A stretch of DNA of 64,000 nt from Bombella dulcis (lineage in GTDB: Bacteria; Pseudomonadota; Alphaproteobacteria; Acetobacterales; Acetobacteraceae), in assembly GCF_026385505.1 (NCBI RefSeq), contig NZ_JANIDV010000001.1, positions 434,001 through 498,000 of the forward strand. Reading direction: 5' to 3'. The notes beneath the pieces were generated by a model. The model searched no databases. It was given only the letters and a program-made list of their open reading frames with translations, and had not been told where the DNA came from. A program made the position numbers and the translations under genes. Positions within the stretch are counted from its first letter, which is position 1; the number at the start of each line of letters is the position of its first letter. Positions 41,288 to 50,375 of the stretch are shown here, piece by piece.

Positions 41288-42447
41288 TACGAAGTAATCT
41301 GCCAACACTAGACCGCTATCTGCTCCGTCAACTGATTCCTCCCTTTGCAGTTGCACTGGGAACCATGTTGGTTGCCCTACTTCTTGAAAGGCTGCTAACC
41401 CTTTTCAATCATTTAGCCAGCAGTGGCAGTTCCATTGCAACATTACTCTCGCTTCTCAGCGACCTTCTTCCCCACTATATGGGACTGGCTCTACCTGCAG
41501 CACTCTGTATCGCCATATTTATGACAGTTAACCGTATGAGCGATCACAACGAGATTGACGTTTTATGTGCAGGCCATATATCTCTACTTCGAATCAGCCA
41601 ACCTTATATCAAAGTCGGGACGATATTAGCCTTTCTCAGTATATTTCTTTACGGGTATATCCAACCGATTGCCCGCTACGATTATCGGGAAGGCTTCTAT
41701 TATGCCCGGCATACAGGTTGGGCGCCTCACCTGCAATCCGATATGTTCGCATCAACTTCATCCACCACAATGCTAACAGCCGATCATGTAGATCAAGGAG
41801 GCTCCCGTCTAAAAAATATTTTCATTCGTAATCTGAAAGATAACGGTAAGGTTGAACTGATTACAGCCCCACGAGGACTACTGACTTTATCAGAACGAGA
41901 CCAAGCCACTCAACTTGATCTCTGGAACGGCATAATCATTCACGCTAATACACCTGATACACTTGACGACAAGCATGTGACTATCACGCACTTTGAACAT
42001 ATTGCTCGTATCATCGAACGCACCAAAAACCGTCAAACTTTTCGCTCTCGTGGGGATGATGAACGAGAAATGACCACCCCAGAACTGCTGCACGCATTGC
42101 ATCATGGGTCCCCTCACATTTCTTATATCGTACTCCGATCAGAACTGGATTTTCGTCTGACAAGAGCCATCAGTATTATGTTTATTCCATTGCTCACAAT
42201 TGCCTTTGCTGTAGGCCATAAAAGACGGAAATCTGTAATCGGACAGATCATGTTAGCCATGATTCTGGTCGGTTTTAACGAAATACTCCTTTTCGGTCAC
42301 AGTATGGCCACTAATGGCAAGGCCTCTGTCTGGCTGACACTCTGGGTTCCTGAGGTCATCTTCTGTGTCGGATGTACTGTTGCTCTTCTTGCCCGTTCTC
42401 AGGTTTCCTGGCGTCATAGAAAACAAACGCATCAGGCGGAAGGCTGA
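41281..42447 (+). CDS. LptF-like permease (possible sphingolipid export)
   Basis: A 388-residue YjgP/YjgQ-family inner-membrane protein. The N-terminal pair of helices (RYLLRQLIPPFAVALGTMLV), a periplasmic domain of about 150 residues and a C-terminal four-helix part are as in LptF. The ATG 41281 overlaps the phosphoesterase stop (ATGCTGA). LptF/LptG normally extract LPS from the inner membrane with LptBC. Here they are embedded among sphingolipid genes, and lptD/surA, the usual alphaproteobacterial neighbours, are absent, which suggests a paralog for another lipid. Inference only. Confidence 0.85.
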   Translation: MLIRSNLPTLDRYLLRQLIPPFAVALGTMLVALLLERLLTLFNHLASSGSSIATLLSLLSDLLPHYMGLALPAALCIAIFMTVNRMSDHNEIDVLCAGHISLLRISQPYIKVGTILAFLSIFLYGYIQPIARYDYREGFYYARHTGWAPHLQSDMFASTSSTTMLTADHVDQGGSRLKNIFIRNLKDNGKVELITAPRGLLTLSERDQATQLDLWNGIIIHANTPDTLDDKHVTITHFEHIARIIERTKNRQTFRSRGDDEREMTTPELLHALHHGSPHISYIVLRSELDFRLTRAISIMFIPLLTIAFAVGHKRRKSVIGQIMLAMILVGFNEILLFGHSMATNGKASVWLTLWVPEVIFCVGCTVALLARSQVSWRHRKQTHQAEG

Positions 42448-42450
42448 TCG

Positions 42451-43551
42451 ATGAAACTGCCTTTTTTCCATCCAACCTTGCTCAAGGTTTTTCTCAAACC
42501 ACTTCTCACCAAAATTTTCATCTGCTGTGGCGTTCTGACAGCCCTTCTTGAGATTCTGGCTCTTCTGGATGATGCTTCCACGATTCTGGATCGTCACCTG
42601 GGGATGAGTGGCCTCTTCAAATATATCGGGCTTCATCTCCCTACACTGATCGTGGAGATCATGCCTCTTTCTGTCATGATTGGCGGCCTGTTCACCCTGC
42701 TTCAGATGGCACTCTCCAGTGAAATCGCTGTACTGAAAGCTGCAGGTCTCTCGACCATCAACATGTTCCGTTATCTTCTGCCTGGGCCGATCTTTTTAGG
42801 ATTTATCTGCATGGCCATGCAGTTCTGGGTGATTCCTCCCTGCGAACAGGAACTTAACCGTTGGTGGAATGAAAGTGCCACGCAAGTTAATGCCACAGAT
42901 GATCTGCACAGCCTCTGGTTTCATCTCGGAGCAGGCATTCTCCGAGTCGAAACTGTCAGCCATGGAGGAAACAGTTTATCAAAGGTCGTTTTCTATAACC
43001 GGCAGACACAGAATGGTCTCCTGACCGGATGTCAATATTATGAAAATCTCACCTATGAAGATGGTCACTGGGCAGCACATGGTACTTCCAAACAGCTGAC
43101 CCTTTCCAAATCACAGACACAGGCCACAGTAAGTGAACTCCCTATTCCACCAGACCTGAAAGCCACACCACAACAGATCATCAATATGACAATGCAGGGT
43201 GTGTTTTATACTCCTCAGCAGTTCAGGAGCATCTTCTCACGAGAGACTCCTTCAAATTTGCCCAGGTCAAATTATCTGATGGCCTTATATGCTACTCTGC
43301 TCCTGCCGATGCAGATGGCCGTCATGCTGCTCATCACTCTTCCCATCACCTATATCCCACCTCGTGCAGGTCTGCGGAATCCATTGCCGGTATATGTCAT
43401 GGCAGCAGGGCTGGGAGTGGTCATTCTTCAGGGTATGATCTCCGCATTGGGAAATTCAGGTTCCCTTCCCATATTAATCGCTATAAGTTCAGGTCAGATC
43501 GTAGCAACCCTGTTTGGTCTGGCTTGGATACTGCGAATGGAGGAAAAATGA
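42451..43551 (+). CDS. LptG-like permease (possible sphingolipid export)
   Basis: A 366-residue partner of the preceding LptF-like protein, starting 4 bp after it. Helical N-terminus LLKVFLKPLLTKIFICCGVL, the coupling-helix-like SSEIAVLKAAGLST, a periplasmic domain (about 100-265) and C-terminal helices with MVNLLITLPITYIPPR-like order are in place. The TGA stop overlaps the hydroxylase ATG (ATGA). See the LptF-like gene for the functional argument. Confidence 0.85.
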   Translation: MKLPFFHPTLLKVFLKPLLTKIFICCGVLTALLEILALLDDASTILDRHLGMSGLFKYIGLHLPTLIVEIMPLSVMIGGLFTLLQMALSSEIAVLKAAGLSTINMFRYLLPGPIFLGFICMAMQFWVIPPCEQELNRWWNESATQVNATDDLHSLWFHLGAGILRVETVSHGGNSLSKVVFYNRQTQNGLLTGCQYYENLTYEDGHWAAHGTSKQLTLSKSQTQATVSELPIPPDLKATPQQIINMTMQGVFYTPQQFRSIFSRETPSNLPRSNYLMALYATLLLPMQMAVMLLITLPITYIPPRAGLRNPLPVYVMAAGLGVVILQGMISALGNSGSLPILIAISSGQIVATLFGLAWILRMEEK

Positions 43552-44354
43552 GTACATTAAAACAGTTCTTCCAGGGAACAACTCTCATGCGAAAGGGCAG
43601 AAGTTATGATCTGGGAAAAATGGATCTCTCACAGTTATGGGCGGCTTATCTGACTTATCCAACCATTCTGCTCTACTTTGCCCTGATCATTGCGACGGCT
43701 GCACTCAGCCTGTATCTGCATCATAGCTGGTGGGGACTGATCATTCCTATTCCAGTCATCATCGCCGTGTACCCAACAGCCTGGTACATCATTCATCGTT
43801 ATATCCTGCATGGACGCTGGTTCTACCGTAATCCTGTCACAGCCTCTATGTGGAAACGTATCCATTTTGACCATCATCAGGACCCCCATCTTCTGGAAGT
43901 CCTGTTTGGATCTCCTCTAAATACGGTCCCAACCATGATGGTCATTACCATGCCTATCGGCTGGTTGATTGGTGGCTGGGGCGGGGCTTTTTCAGCTCTT
44001 TCCACAGCTCTGGTTATGACCTGCATCTATGAATTCTTTCATTGCATTCAGCATCTGGCCTATAAGCCTCGCTGGCAATGGGTTGTTTATATAAAGCAGC
44101 TTCACGTTCTTCACCATTTTCATGATGAAGATGGCAATTATGGAATTACCAACTACTTGCCGGATCGGCTGATGGGCACTTTCTATCGTGCTGCCAAGGA
44201 ACGTCCCCGCAGCCCTTATGTTTTTAACCTCGGCTATACAGTTGAAGAAGCTGAACGTTATCCGTGGGTCATGCGCCGGACAGGTGCTCCTCCTCGCGAC
44301 CGGCCCGACCCTGCTCGTGCCCCGAAAAGTGAAGAGCTTTCGAAGAGCGCATGA
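43548..44354 (+). CDS. Fatty acid hydroxylase / sterol desaturase family protein, candidate ceramide hydroxylase
   Basis: A 268-residue membrane diiron hydroxylase. Histidine boxes: HRYILH (83-88), HFDHH (106-110), HCIQH (165-169) and HVLHH (186-190). Three or four membrane segments surround them. The GGAGG at 43539-43543 supports ATG 43548. Members hydroxylate sphinganine C4 or the fatty acyl 2-position. Acetobacter sphingolipids are known to carry 2-hydroxy acyl chains, so acyl C2 is likely, but C4 is possible. It overlaps lptG-like and the next gene by 4 bp each. Confidence 0.88.
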   Translation: MSTLKQFFQGTTLMRKGRSYDLGKMDLSQLWAAYLTYPTILLYFALIIATAALSLYLHHSWWGLIIPIPVIIAVYPTAWYIIHRYILHGRWFYRNPVTASMWKRIHFDHHQDPHLLEVLFGSPLNTVPTMMVITMPIGWLIGGWGGAFSALSTALVMTCIYEFFHCIQHLAYKPRWQWVVYIKQLHVLHHFHDEDGNYGITNYLPDRLMGTFYRAAKERPRSPYVFNLGYTVEEAERYPWVMRRTGAPPRDRPDPARAPKSEELSKSA

Positions 44355-45106
44355 GCATTGCCGTACTGATACTGGCAGGGTCACGTGATGGAGAGCGTGA
44401 CCCGCTGGCACGTCTGGGCAATGTCTCACATAAAGCCCTTCTACCTATCCAGGGCATTCCCATGATTGAACGTGTTCTGCAGACACTGGAACAGATTCCT
44501 GACATTGGGGAAATATGGGTCAGCATTGAGCAGCCAGACCTGCTGGCATATCTGGAAAATCGCATCACGCTTCTGCAAGCAGCGCCTTCTCCCAGTGAAA
44601 GCGTTTACCAGGCCCTTGAAATCATTGGCACTCCCTGTCTTGTCACAACAGCAGATCACGCCCTGCTCCAACCCGAATGGGTTATGGAATTCATTCAGAA
44701 AAGCCAGGATGCTCATGTCGATCTGACAGCTGGCATAGCCTCAAAAGAAATTATCCAGCGAGATGTTCCTCAGACACAGAGAACCTATATTCGCCTGTCA
44801 GATGTTCATTTCTCGGGGTGTAATCTTTTCTGGATGGCAACCCCCCAATCACAGTCAGTTGTTAAACTCTGGCAGCATCTCCAAGGTTACCGGAAACAGC
44901 CTTTGCGCATGGCCATGATTCTGGGACTATCCACCATCCTGCGAACACTTACCCGAACACTCAGTTCCAGCCGCTTGGAAGAACGTATCAGAACCCTGAC
45001 AGGCGCACAGATACGACTCATTCCCCTTTCTGACGGACTTGCCGCTGTTGACGTTGACAAACCTGCAGATGCAGCTTTGGTTGGGCAAATACTCAGTCGG
45101 TCATAG
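44351..45106 (+). CDS. MobA-like NTP-transferase domain protein
   Basis: A 251-residue GT-A-fold nucleotidyltransferase. The glycine-rich start LILAGSRDGERDPLA, then KALLPIQGIPMIERVL with the substrate-binding Lys, and a metal-site Asp in TTADHALLQ are seen. Family members make nucleotide-activated sugars, polyols or MoCo. The operon suggests it activates a headgroup precursor. Overlaps the hydroxylase by 4 bp (ATGA). Confidence 0.85.
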   Translation: MSIAVLILAGSRDGERDPLARLGNVSHKALLPIQGIPMIERVLQTLEQIPDIGEIWVSIEQPDLLAYLENRITLLQAAPSPSESVYQALEIIGTPCLVTTADHALLQPEWVMEFIQKSQDAHVDLTAGIASKEIIQRDVPQTQRTYIRLSDVHFSGCNLFWMATPQSQSVVKLWQHLQGYRKQPLRMAMILGLSTILRTLTRTLSSSRLEERIRTLTGAQIRLIPLSDGLAAVDVDKPADAALVGQILSRS

Positions 45107-45112
45107 AATGGC

Positions 45113-45152
45113 TTTTCCTGCCCGGTCAATTTCGTCTGATCGGGCAGGAAAA
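45113..45152. terminator. Bidirectional terminator between convergent headgroup genes
   Basis: A 12-bp stem TTTTCCTGCCCG (45113-45124) / CGGGCAGGAAAA (45141-45152) with a 16-nt loop, between the NTP-transferase (+) and the inositolphosphorylceramide-transferase-like gene (-). Confidence 0.8.
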
Positions 45153-45162
45153 TAAGGTTTCC

Positions 45163-46050
45163 CTATTTCAGAAACTTTTCCCTGATATTAATTAGCGCAG
45201 GGCCGAGTCCACACCTGATTTTCTTGAAGTCAGCCAATGTTACGTCTCCTGCTGCTGACAGTGTATGTATGCCGTCAGGATAATCCCTCATCTCTGGCAC
45301 ATGCAGTGGAATGGAATCTCCTCCATTAATGAACGGTCTGCCTTTACTAAAACCACTCAGACGAAGCAGACGTAGCCCTCCTCCATATGTCTCGGAACAG
45401 TCCTGCACGGGCAGGAACACTTCTTCACCTTCAACAAAAGGTGTTCCACCTGGGCGTGCACCACTGCGATCAATAAGGAAACGCCCCATATCGCACCATG
45501 GTCCTGTCAATTCTTCTGCCAGAGCAATATGCAATGTACTCTGCCTGGCCGGTTTTGGTGCCGGTGGTGTCCAGAAAAGCCACCACCGTCCAGCATGATA
45601 AAGCGGCGTAGCATCGATGGCCCCTATCGGGAAATCAAACAAAGAAACCCTTTCCCACTCGTAGGGAAATGACGTGGCCTTATAAAGCGTCAGACGTCCC
45701 GACTTATACGCTTCAGGGAGCATATAAACCGCTCCCTCATACCGAAAAATCTGAGGATATGAGAGGTGCCAGTTCTCGCTCAGAACACGCCGACGCTCTT
45801 GCAGTATGAAATTCCTGTTGTAAATGAGTACATCAATGGCACCTTTCCCCCTCCTGTAATCATAAAATTCGGCAAAAATATACAGCTTGTCATTGTCCCA
45901 TATTCCGAATGGATCAGCCAAGAATCCTTCTTTTCCACAAGAAGGAAGGAATGTGATGTCAATATCATCCAAACCATTCTGCCTGATGATCTGCTCAAAA
46001 GGCGCATGAAGAATGGCTGACCGCCAATAGTCCATTTTAAACAGTTTCAT
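45163..46050 (-). CDS. Protein like the N-terminal domain of glucosamine inositolphosphorylceramide transferase
   Basis: A 295-residue beta-propeller-like protein. Repeats such as FLADPFGIWDNDKLYIFAEF, YPQIFRYEGAVYMLPEA and GTPFVEGEEVFLPVQD recall the N-terminal domain of plant GINT1 and related bacterial formyltransferase-linked proteins (GH43-like propeller). The transferase half itself is not seen. I start at ATG 46050, preceded by AGGAAGG at ideal distance; a TTG at 46131 would add 27 residues. A role in headgroup assembly on inositol- or sugar-phosphoceramide is inferred. Confidence 0.75.
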   Translation of the reverse strand: MKLFKMDYWRSAILHAPFEQIIRQNGLDDIDITFLPSCGKEGFLADPFGIWDNDKLYIFAEFYDYRRGKGAIDVLIYNRNFILQERRRVLSENWHLSYPQIFRYEGAVYMLPEAYKSGRLTLYKATSFPYEWERVSLFDFPIGAIDATPLYHAGRWWLFWTPPAPKPARQSTLHIALAEELTGPWCDMGRFLIDRSGARPGGTPFVEGEEVFLPVQDCSETYGGGLRLLRLSGFSKGRPFINGGDSIPLHVPEMRDYPDGIHTLSAAGDVTLADFKKIRCGLGPALINIREKFLK

Positions 46051-46212
46051 GAGCCACCTTCCTGTAGATACATATTCATAAAATCTTCCTGCATCATACA
46101 GTGCTCCCTCCCCCGGTAAAAGAGGCTTCAACCAACTACTGACAAACTGATCATCCTCCTATAGCTTGGGCTTCAATATCTACGCTTGGATTCATCAGGC
46201 AGGAATTTTTAG

Positions 46213-47019
46213 ATGCCCGTAACAACCACCTTTGACAAAGCTGTTGATCTCCGTTTCCATTCAGCGCACAGCATCATCAGAAAAGCAGCCTCTCTTGCCC
46301 AAAAGATGCAACCATCCCCAGGCAAACCCATTGCTGAACTCAAAGGTCATCAAGACTATGTGACAGAAGCTGACAGAACTGTTGAAAAATTCATTACTAC
46401 CCACTTGGCAGCCTTGTTTCCAGAAGACGCCTTTCTAGGGGAAGAGCACGGTAGCATATCAGCTGGGCTGTTCCGCTGGGTCATTGATCCCATTGATGGG
46501 ACCTCAAATTATGCCAGAGGGCGTAACCGCTGGTGCCTTTCTCTTGGAATTATGTATCAGGACACACCGGTTGCAGGCATCATTATGGCCCCTGCCCTAG
46601 GGGAAATTTTCACAGCCATCAAGGGTAGAGGGGCCTTTTTAAATGACAGGCCTATCAGAGCCTCCACAACCTCAACCATGAAAGAAGCCATGGTGGAAAT
46701 CGGCTGGTCCCCCTATGTACCAGAGGGATGGTATCCAGAAAAAATGCAGGCTCTCCTGAATGAAGGGATCATGCCTCGTTCTCTAGGTTCTGGTGCTTTA
46801 GCTCTAGCCGATGTGGCCTGTGGTCGTTCTGATGGGTATCACGAATTTGTCATCTTTCTATGGGATGTCGCAGCTGCTCTCGTTCTTTTGGAAGAAGCTG
46901 GGGCTTGTGTATCACCATTCTTGAAAATGGGTGGATTAACACAGCGTACCACCATACTTGCTGGCGCACCGATGATCACCAACACCTTGTCAGATGTACT
47001 AGGCATTAAGCTCGATTAA
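46213..47019 (+). CDS. Inositol monophosphatase family protein
   Basis: A 268-residue lithium-sensitive-type phosphatase. Metal ligands are visible: GEEHG (Glu77/78), DPIDGTSNY (Asp92, Asp95) and WD (217-218). Substrates in this family include inositol phosphate, histidinol phosphate and sugar bisphosphates. HisN-type histidinol phosphatase cannot be excluded, but the neighbouring inositolphosphorylceramide-like gene points to an inositol role. Divergent from that gene. Confidence 0.85.
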   Translation: MPVTTTFDKAVDLRFHSAHSIIRKAASLAQKMQPSPGKPIAELKGHQDYVTEADRTVEKFITTHLAALFPEDAFLGEEHGSISAGLFRWVIDPIDGTSNYARGRNRWCLSLGIMYQDTPVAGIIMAPALGEIFTAIKGRGAFLNDRPIRASTTSTMKEAMVEIGWSPYVPEGWYPEKMQALLNEGIMPRSLGSGALALADVACGRSDGYHEFVIFLWDVAAALVLLEEAGACVSPFLKMGGLTQRTTILAGAPMITNTLSDVLGIKLD

Positions 47020-47069
47020 GTTTATAGTCCTTGTGTGCGCATGTTTTTCAGTCTACAGGAGATCCTCCA

Positions 47070-47771
47070 ATGTCCAAATCACTCTCCCATATATCACGGA
47101 CAATTTCCGTTGCTGCAGGTGCTGGCCTGCTCGCTCTGAGTGCCTGTGCAAATGATGCAGCAGCGACCAAGGTTTCCAAGCAGCAAGCTCTGGTAAATAA
47201 GGCTACGTTCGCTGTACAGTCTGCCCTCCTTGATTCAAAAATTAAGGAAAATACGGCCCGTATCCTTCGTGAAACAAAGGCTGTTGTAATCTGTCCTGAT
47301 GTTACGAAGATGTCCCTCGTTTTTGGAGGAAGCGGCGGTCGGTGCGTTCTGCTAGCCCGTGGTGCTAACAACTCTTGGTCTGACCCGGCTTTCTATCATC
47401 TGAGTGCCGGCTCCTTCGGTATTCAGGCCGGCTATCAGCATAGCCAGCTGTTCTTCTTCGTTACATCTCAAAAGGCCCTTCTGAACCTGATGGACCATGA
47501 GTTCAGCTTTGATGCCAGTGCCGATGCTGCCTTCGGCAATGATAGCAGCAGCACGCAGAATACTCCGAAAGAAATCTATGCTATGCAGAAGACAAAAGGG
47601 GTTTCCGCTGGGGTATCCCTTGGCAGCAGCAAACTAAAGCCGGATAGTGAAGCAAACCGCACTTACTATCACCAGGTTGTCGGGCCGGAGGATATTGTCG
47701 TCCGCATGCAGGTCAACAACAAGGCCGCTGATCCGCTGCGTCGTATCGTGATGAAAGCTTTCAATCAGTAA
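47070..47771 (+). CDS. SYLF-domain lipoprotein (Ysc84-like)
   Basis: A 233-residue lipoprotein with lipobox LALSAC (acyl Cys26). The body is the SYLF/Ysc84 lipid-binding fold, with KAVVICPDVTKMSLVFGG, a GSFGIQAGYQ motif and a C-terminal KGVSAGVSLGSS. I start at ATG 47070 after CAGGAGA (47056-47062); a longer frame from 47031 would add a non-signal prefix. The eukaryotic SYLF domain binds phosphoinositides. Function in bacteria is unknown; a hairpin follows. Confidence 0.85.
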   Translation: MSKSLSHISRTISVAAGAGLLALSACANDAAATKVSKQQALVNKATFAVQSALLDSKIKENTARILRETKAVVICPDVTKMSLVFGGSGGRCVLLARGANNSWSDPAFYHLSAGSFGIQAGYQHSQLFFFVTSQKALLNLMDHEFSFDASADAAFGNDSSSTQNTPKEIYAMQKTKGVSAGVSLGSSKLKPDSEANRTYYHQVVGPEDIVVRMQVNNKAADPLRRIVMKAFNQ

Positions 47772-47779
47772 CACCGAAA

Positions 47780-47807
47780 GGGCATCATTCAGAATGAAAT
47801 GATGCCC
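47780..47807 (+). terminator. Hairpin after SYLF lipoprotein gene
   Basis: A 10-bp stem GGGCATCATT (47780-47789) / AATGATGCCC (47798-47807) followed by CCTTCTCT; shared with the convergent mltG end. Confidence 0.65.
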
Positions 47808-47844
47808 CCTTCTCTATGACTTATCGCTCCTAACCAAACCGGAA

Positions 47845-48918
47845 TTACGGGGCAGTGGACTTTTTCACACGGCGATAGGCGCGGACATGATTGGTCTGTT
47901 CGGCAAGTGTCCGAGCAAAATTGTGCCCGCCATGTCCTGTCGCCACAAAATACAGAGCATCTCCCGCAGCAGGATGAGCTGCTGCCTCTAGAGAGTCACG
48001 GCCGGGGGAACAAATAGGCCCAGGCGGCAGACCTGAATGAAGATAGCTATTATAGGGGTTATCAAACTGTAGATCTCCATGAGTTAAAGGGCGCGGCAGG
48101 GTACCCTCTCCGCCGCTCAATGCATAAATGACCGTTGGGTCTGTCTGGAGTTTCATACCCAGTTTCAGACGGTTCAGAAACACACGTGCAACCTGAGGAC
48201 GCTCCTTAGGAAGAGACGTTTCACGTTCAATAAGAGACGCAAGAATGAGAAGCTGCTCTGGCGTCGTTACTACACCTTCCAATGCCGCCTTATCGCGCCG
48301 GGACCAGACATCCTGCAAGATATTCGACATCAGCTCTGTCATATGCTGCAGAAGTGTCTGACGTTCCATTCCCCAGACATAAAAAAATGTCTGAGGGGCC
48401 ACCGTCCCTTCCAAGATGGCAGGAACTTCTCCCTGCAAAGCAGGAGCCTGCATCAATAATGTTTTGATACGATGAGCCGTCAGACCCTCTGCTATAGTCA
48501 GACTATGAGTAACGGAATGTCCGTGACGCAGAATATCCAGACTATGAGCCATAGACACCCGTTCTGGAAATTTCAGCTCAGCCGCATGAATGCTACCCTG
48601 TGAACGGGTAGCGAAGATCGCCGCCTTGAAAAACAATGAAGAAACGCTGCCACGAGCTAAAACCCCATTATCCTGCAGAACAGCAATAACACGATCCATC
48701 CCTCCTCGGGGAATGACAATCACACGTTCCGCCTGCAAAGGACCTGGGTCCGTGTAATGCCCGTAGCCTGCAAAAAACATTCCACCAACAGTAACAGTGA
48801 GAAGAGCAAAAACCCTTCCCTTCGTTATAAGGCGAAAACGCTTCCTAGCTCTCCCCTCTTCCTTCCCCTGAGAAAGGCCACCATTCTGGCTGATCTCTGA
48901 TGCAGGTTTCTGTGTCAT
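47845..48918 (-). CDS. mltG: Endolytic murein transglycosylase MltG
   Basis: A 357-residue YceG-family protein with one N-terminal membrane segment (GRVFALLTVTVGGMFFAGY) and a periplasmic catalytic domain. The catalytic Glu is in LASLIERETS, followed by VARVFLNRLKLGMKLQTDPTV and NSYLHSGLPPGPI, all canonical. It cuts nascent peptidoglycan strands. Located after fabF (43-bp gap), the usual alphaproteobacterial neighbourhood. Confidence 0.95.
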   Translation of the reverse strand: MTQKPASEISQNGGLSQGKEEGRARKRFRLITKGRVFALLTVTVGGMFFAGYGHYTDPGPLQAERVIVIPRGGMDRVIAVLQDNGVLARGSVSSLFFKAAIFATRSQGSIHAAELKFPERVSMAHSLDILRHGHSVTHSLTIAEGLTAHRIKTLLMQAPALQGEVPAILEGTVAPQTFFYVWGMERQTLLQHMTELMSNILQDVWSRRDKAALEGVVTTPEQLLILASLIERETSLPKERPQVARVFLNRLKLGMKLQTDPTVIYALSGGEGTLPRPLTHGDLQFDNPYNSYLHSGLPPGPICSPGRDSLEAAAHPAAGDALYFVATGHGGHNFARTLAEQTNHVRAYRRVKKSTAP

Positions 48919-48961
48919 GGGAATGTCTCCAACTAACGAAAAACTGCATCAGACACTAATA

Positions 48962-50245
48962 TTAGTCCTTGAACCGCTTCAGGATCAGGCTGGCATTTGT
49001 TCCACCAAAACCGAAACTATTGGAAAGAGCTACGTCCACCTGCTTCTCTTTTGCCTTGTGCGGGATACGATCAATCGCACTTTCACTGGCAGGATTGTCG
49101 AGATTAAGTGTTGGCGGCAGAATACCATCACGCATGGCCTGAAGACAGAAAATAGCTTCCACAGCACCAGCAGCACCCAGAAGATGCCCAATAGCAGATT
49201 TGGTGGACGACATACTGGTTTTAGAAGCGGCATCACCAAAGAGACGCTCAACAGCTCCCAACTCGAGATCATCCGCCATGGTGGAAGTACCATGGGCATT
49301 TACATAGCCAATGTCAGACGGCGTTACCCGTGCGTCTTCCAAAGCTGCCTGCATGGCACGATAGGCCCCCTCATGATTCTCGGCGGGAGCCGTAATATGG
49401 TAGGCATCGCCCGACAGGCCATAACCACCAATTTCACCATAAATCTTGGCACCTCGACGCTTGGCGTGTTCGTATTCTTCCAGAACCAGCACACCAGCCC
49501 CTTCCCCCATGACAAAACCATCACGCTCTTTGTCCCATGGACGGGAAGCCCCTATCGGATTCTCATTGAACCCTGTGGAAAGGGCACGAGCGGAGCAGAA
49601 ACCAGCAATACCCAGTTCACAGACTGCTGCTTCTGCGCCACCGGCAACCATCACTTTGGCATCACCATGTTGAATCAAACGGGATGCATCCCCAATGGCA
49701 TGGGTACCAGAGGCACAGGCCGTTACAACCGCATGGTTCGGCCCTTTGAACCCATACCGAATGGAAAGATGACCGGCGGTAAGATTGATCAACGATGACG
49801 GAATGAAGAACGGTGAAAGACGACGAGCCTTCCCGGAAGATACTGCAACGGAGTTATCGTAAATTGTCTTCAGGCCACCAATACCGGACCCCATCATCAC
49901 GCCCGTGGCACAGCAGTCTTCCTCCGTTTCAGGCTTCCAGCCTGAATCTTCCACAGCCTGAATACCTGCAGCCAGACCAAGATGGATGAAGCGATCCATC
50001 TTCTTCTGTTCCTTGACAGGAATCCAATCAGAAAGAGTCAACCCACCATCTGCAGTCGGACCCTCAGGCACTTCACCCGCAATCTGCGCCGGAAGACCAG
50101 ACGCATCAAAATGCGTGATCGGACCGATACCAGACTGAGAATCAATAAGGCGTTTCCATGTCAGTTCTGCACCAACAGCCAACGGGCTTACTACGCCTAT
50201 TCCCGTAACGACCACACGTTTTCTGTTCGTTCCAGAGCCGCTCAT
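48962..50245 (-). CDS. fabF: Beta-ketoacyl-ACP synthase II
   Basis: A 427-residue elongating condensing enzyme of type II fatty acid synthesis. Catalytic Cys is in TACASGTHAIGDA, and the two His in NAHGTSTMADDLE and KSAIGHLLGAAG. The C-terminus has NSFGFGGTNASL. Reads with acpP, fabG and fabD. Confidence 0.96.
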   Translation of the reverse strand: MSGSGTNRKRVVVTGIGVVSPLAVGAELTWKRLIDSQSGIGPITHFDASGLPAQIAGEVPEGPTADGGLTLSDWIPVKEQKKMDRFIHLGLAAGIQAVEDSGWKPETEEDCCATGVMMGSGIGGLKTIYDNSVAVSSGKARRLSPFFIPSSLINLTAGHLSIRYGFKGPNHAVVTACASGTHAIGDASRLIQHGDAKVMVAGGAEAAVCELGIAGFCSARALSTGFNENPIGASRPWDKERDGFVMGEGAGVLVLEEYEHAKRRGAKIYGEIGGYGLSGDAYHITAPAENHEGAYRAMQAALEDARVTPSDIGYVNAHGTSTMADDLELGAVERLFGDAASKTSMSSTKSAIGHLLGAAGAVEAIFCLQAMRDGILPPTLNLDNPASESAIDRIPHKAKEKQVDVALSNSFGFGGTNASLILKRFKD

Positions 50246-50292
50246 CGACGCCTTACCTCATCATTTCCTGAATATGCATAGAGCGAAACGGA

Positions 50293-50324
50293 GTTCCCGC
50301 TTCGCTCTCTCTTATGGCGGGAAC
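50293..50324 (-). other. Inverted repeat between acpP and fabF
   Basis: GTTCCCGC (50293-50300) pairs with GCGGGAAC (50317-50324). No U-tract, so it may be a partial attenuator or RNA-processing hairpin that sets the higher acpP level. Confidence 0.45.
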
Positions 50325-50375
50325 AGAACTGTTTGACCAGCCTGTTCCCTGACCGTCCGATTCCAGTAACAGGAA

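Noticed and set aside
46051-46131. N-terminal extension of the GINT1-like protein
   Set aside because: The only start there is a TTG without ribosome binding site, while ATG 46050 has AGGAAGG at good spacing and begins where the domain begins.
48917-49798. Long plus-strand open frame of 293 codons opposite fabF
   Set aside because: It lies entirely antisense to a well-conserved fabF gene, has no family motif and no ribosome binding site; it is a shadow of codon bias.
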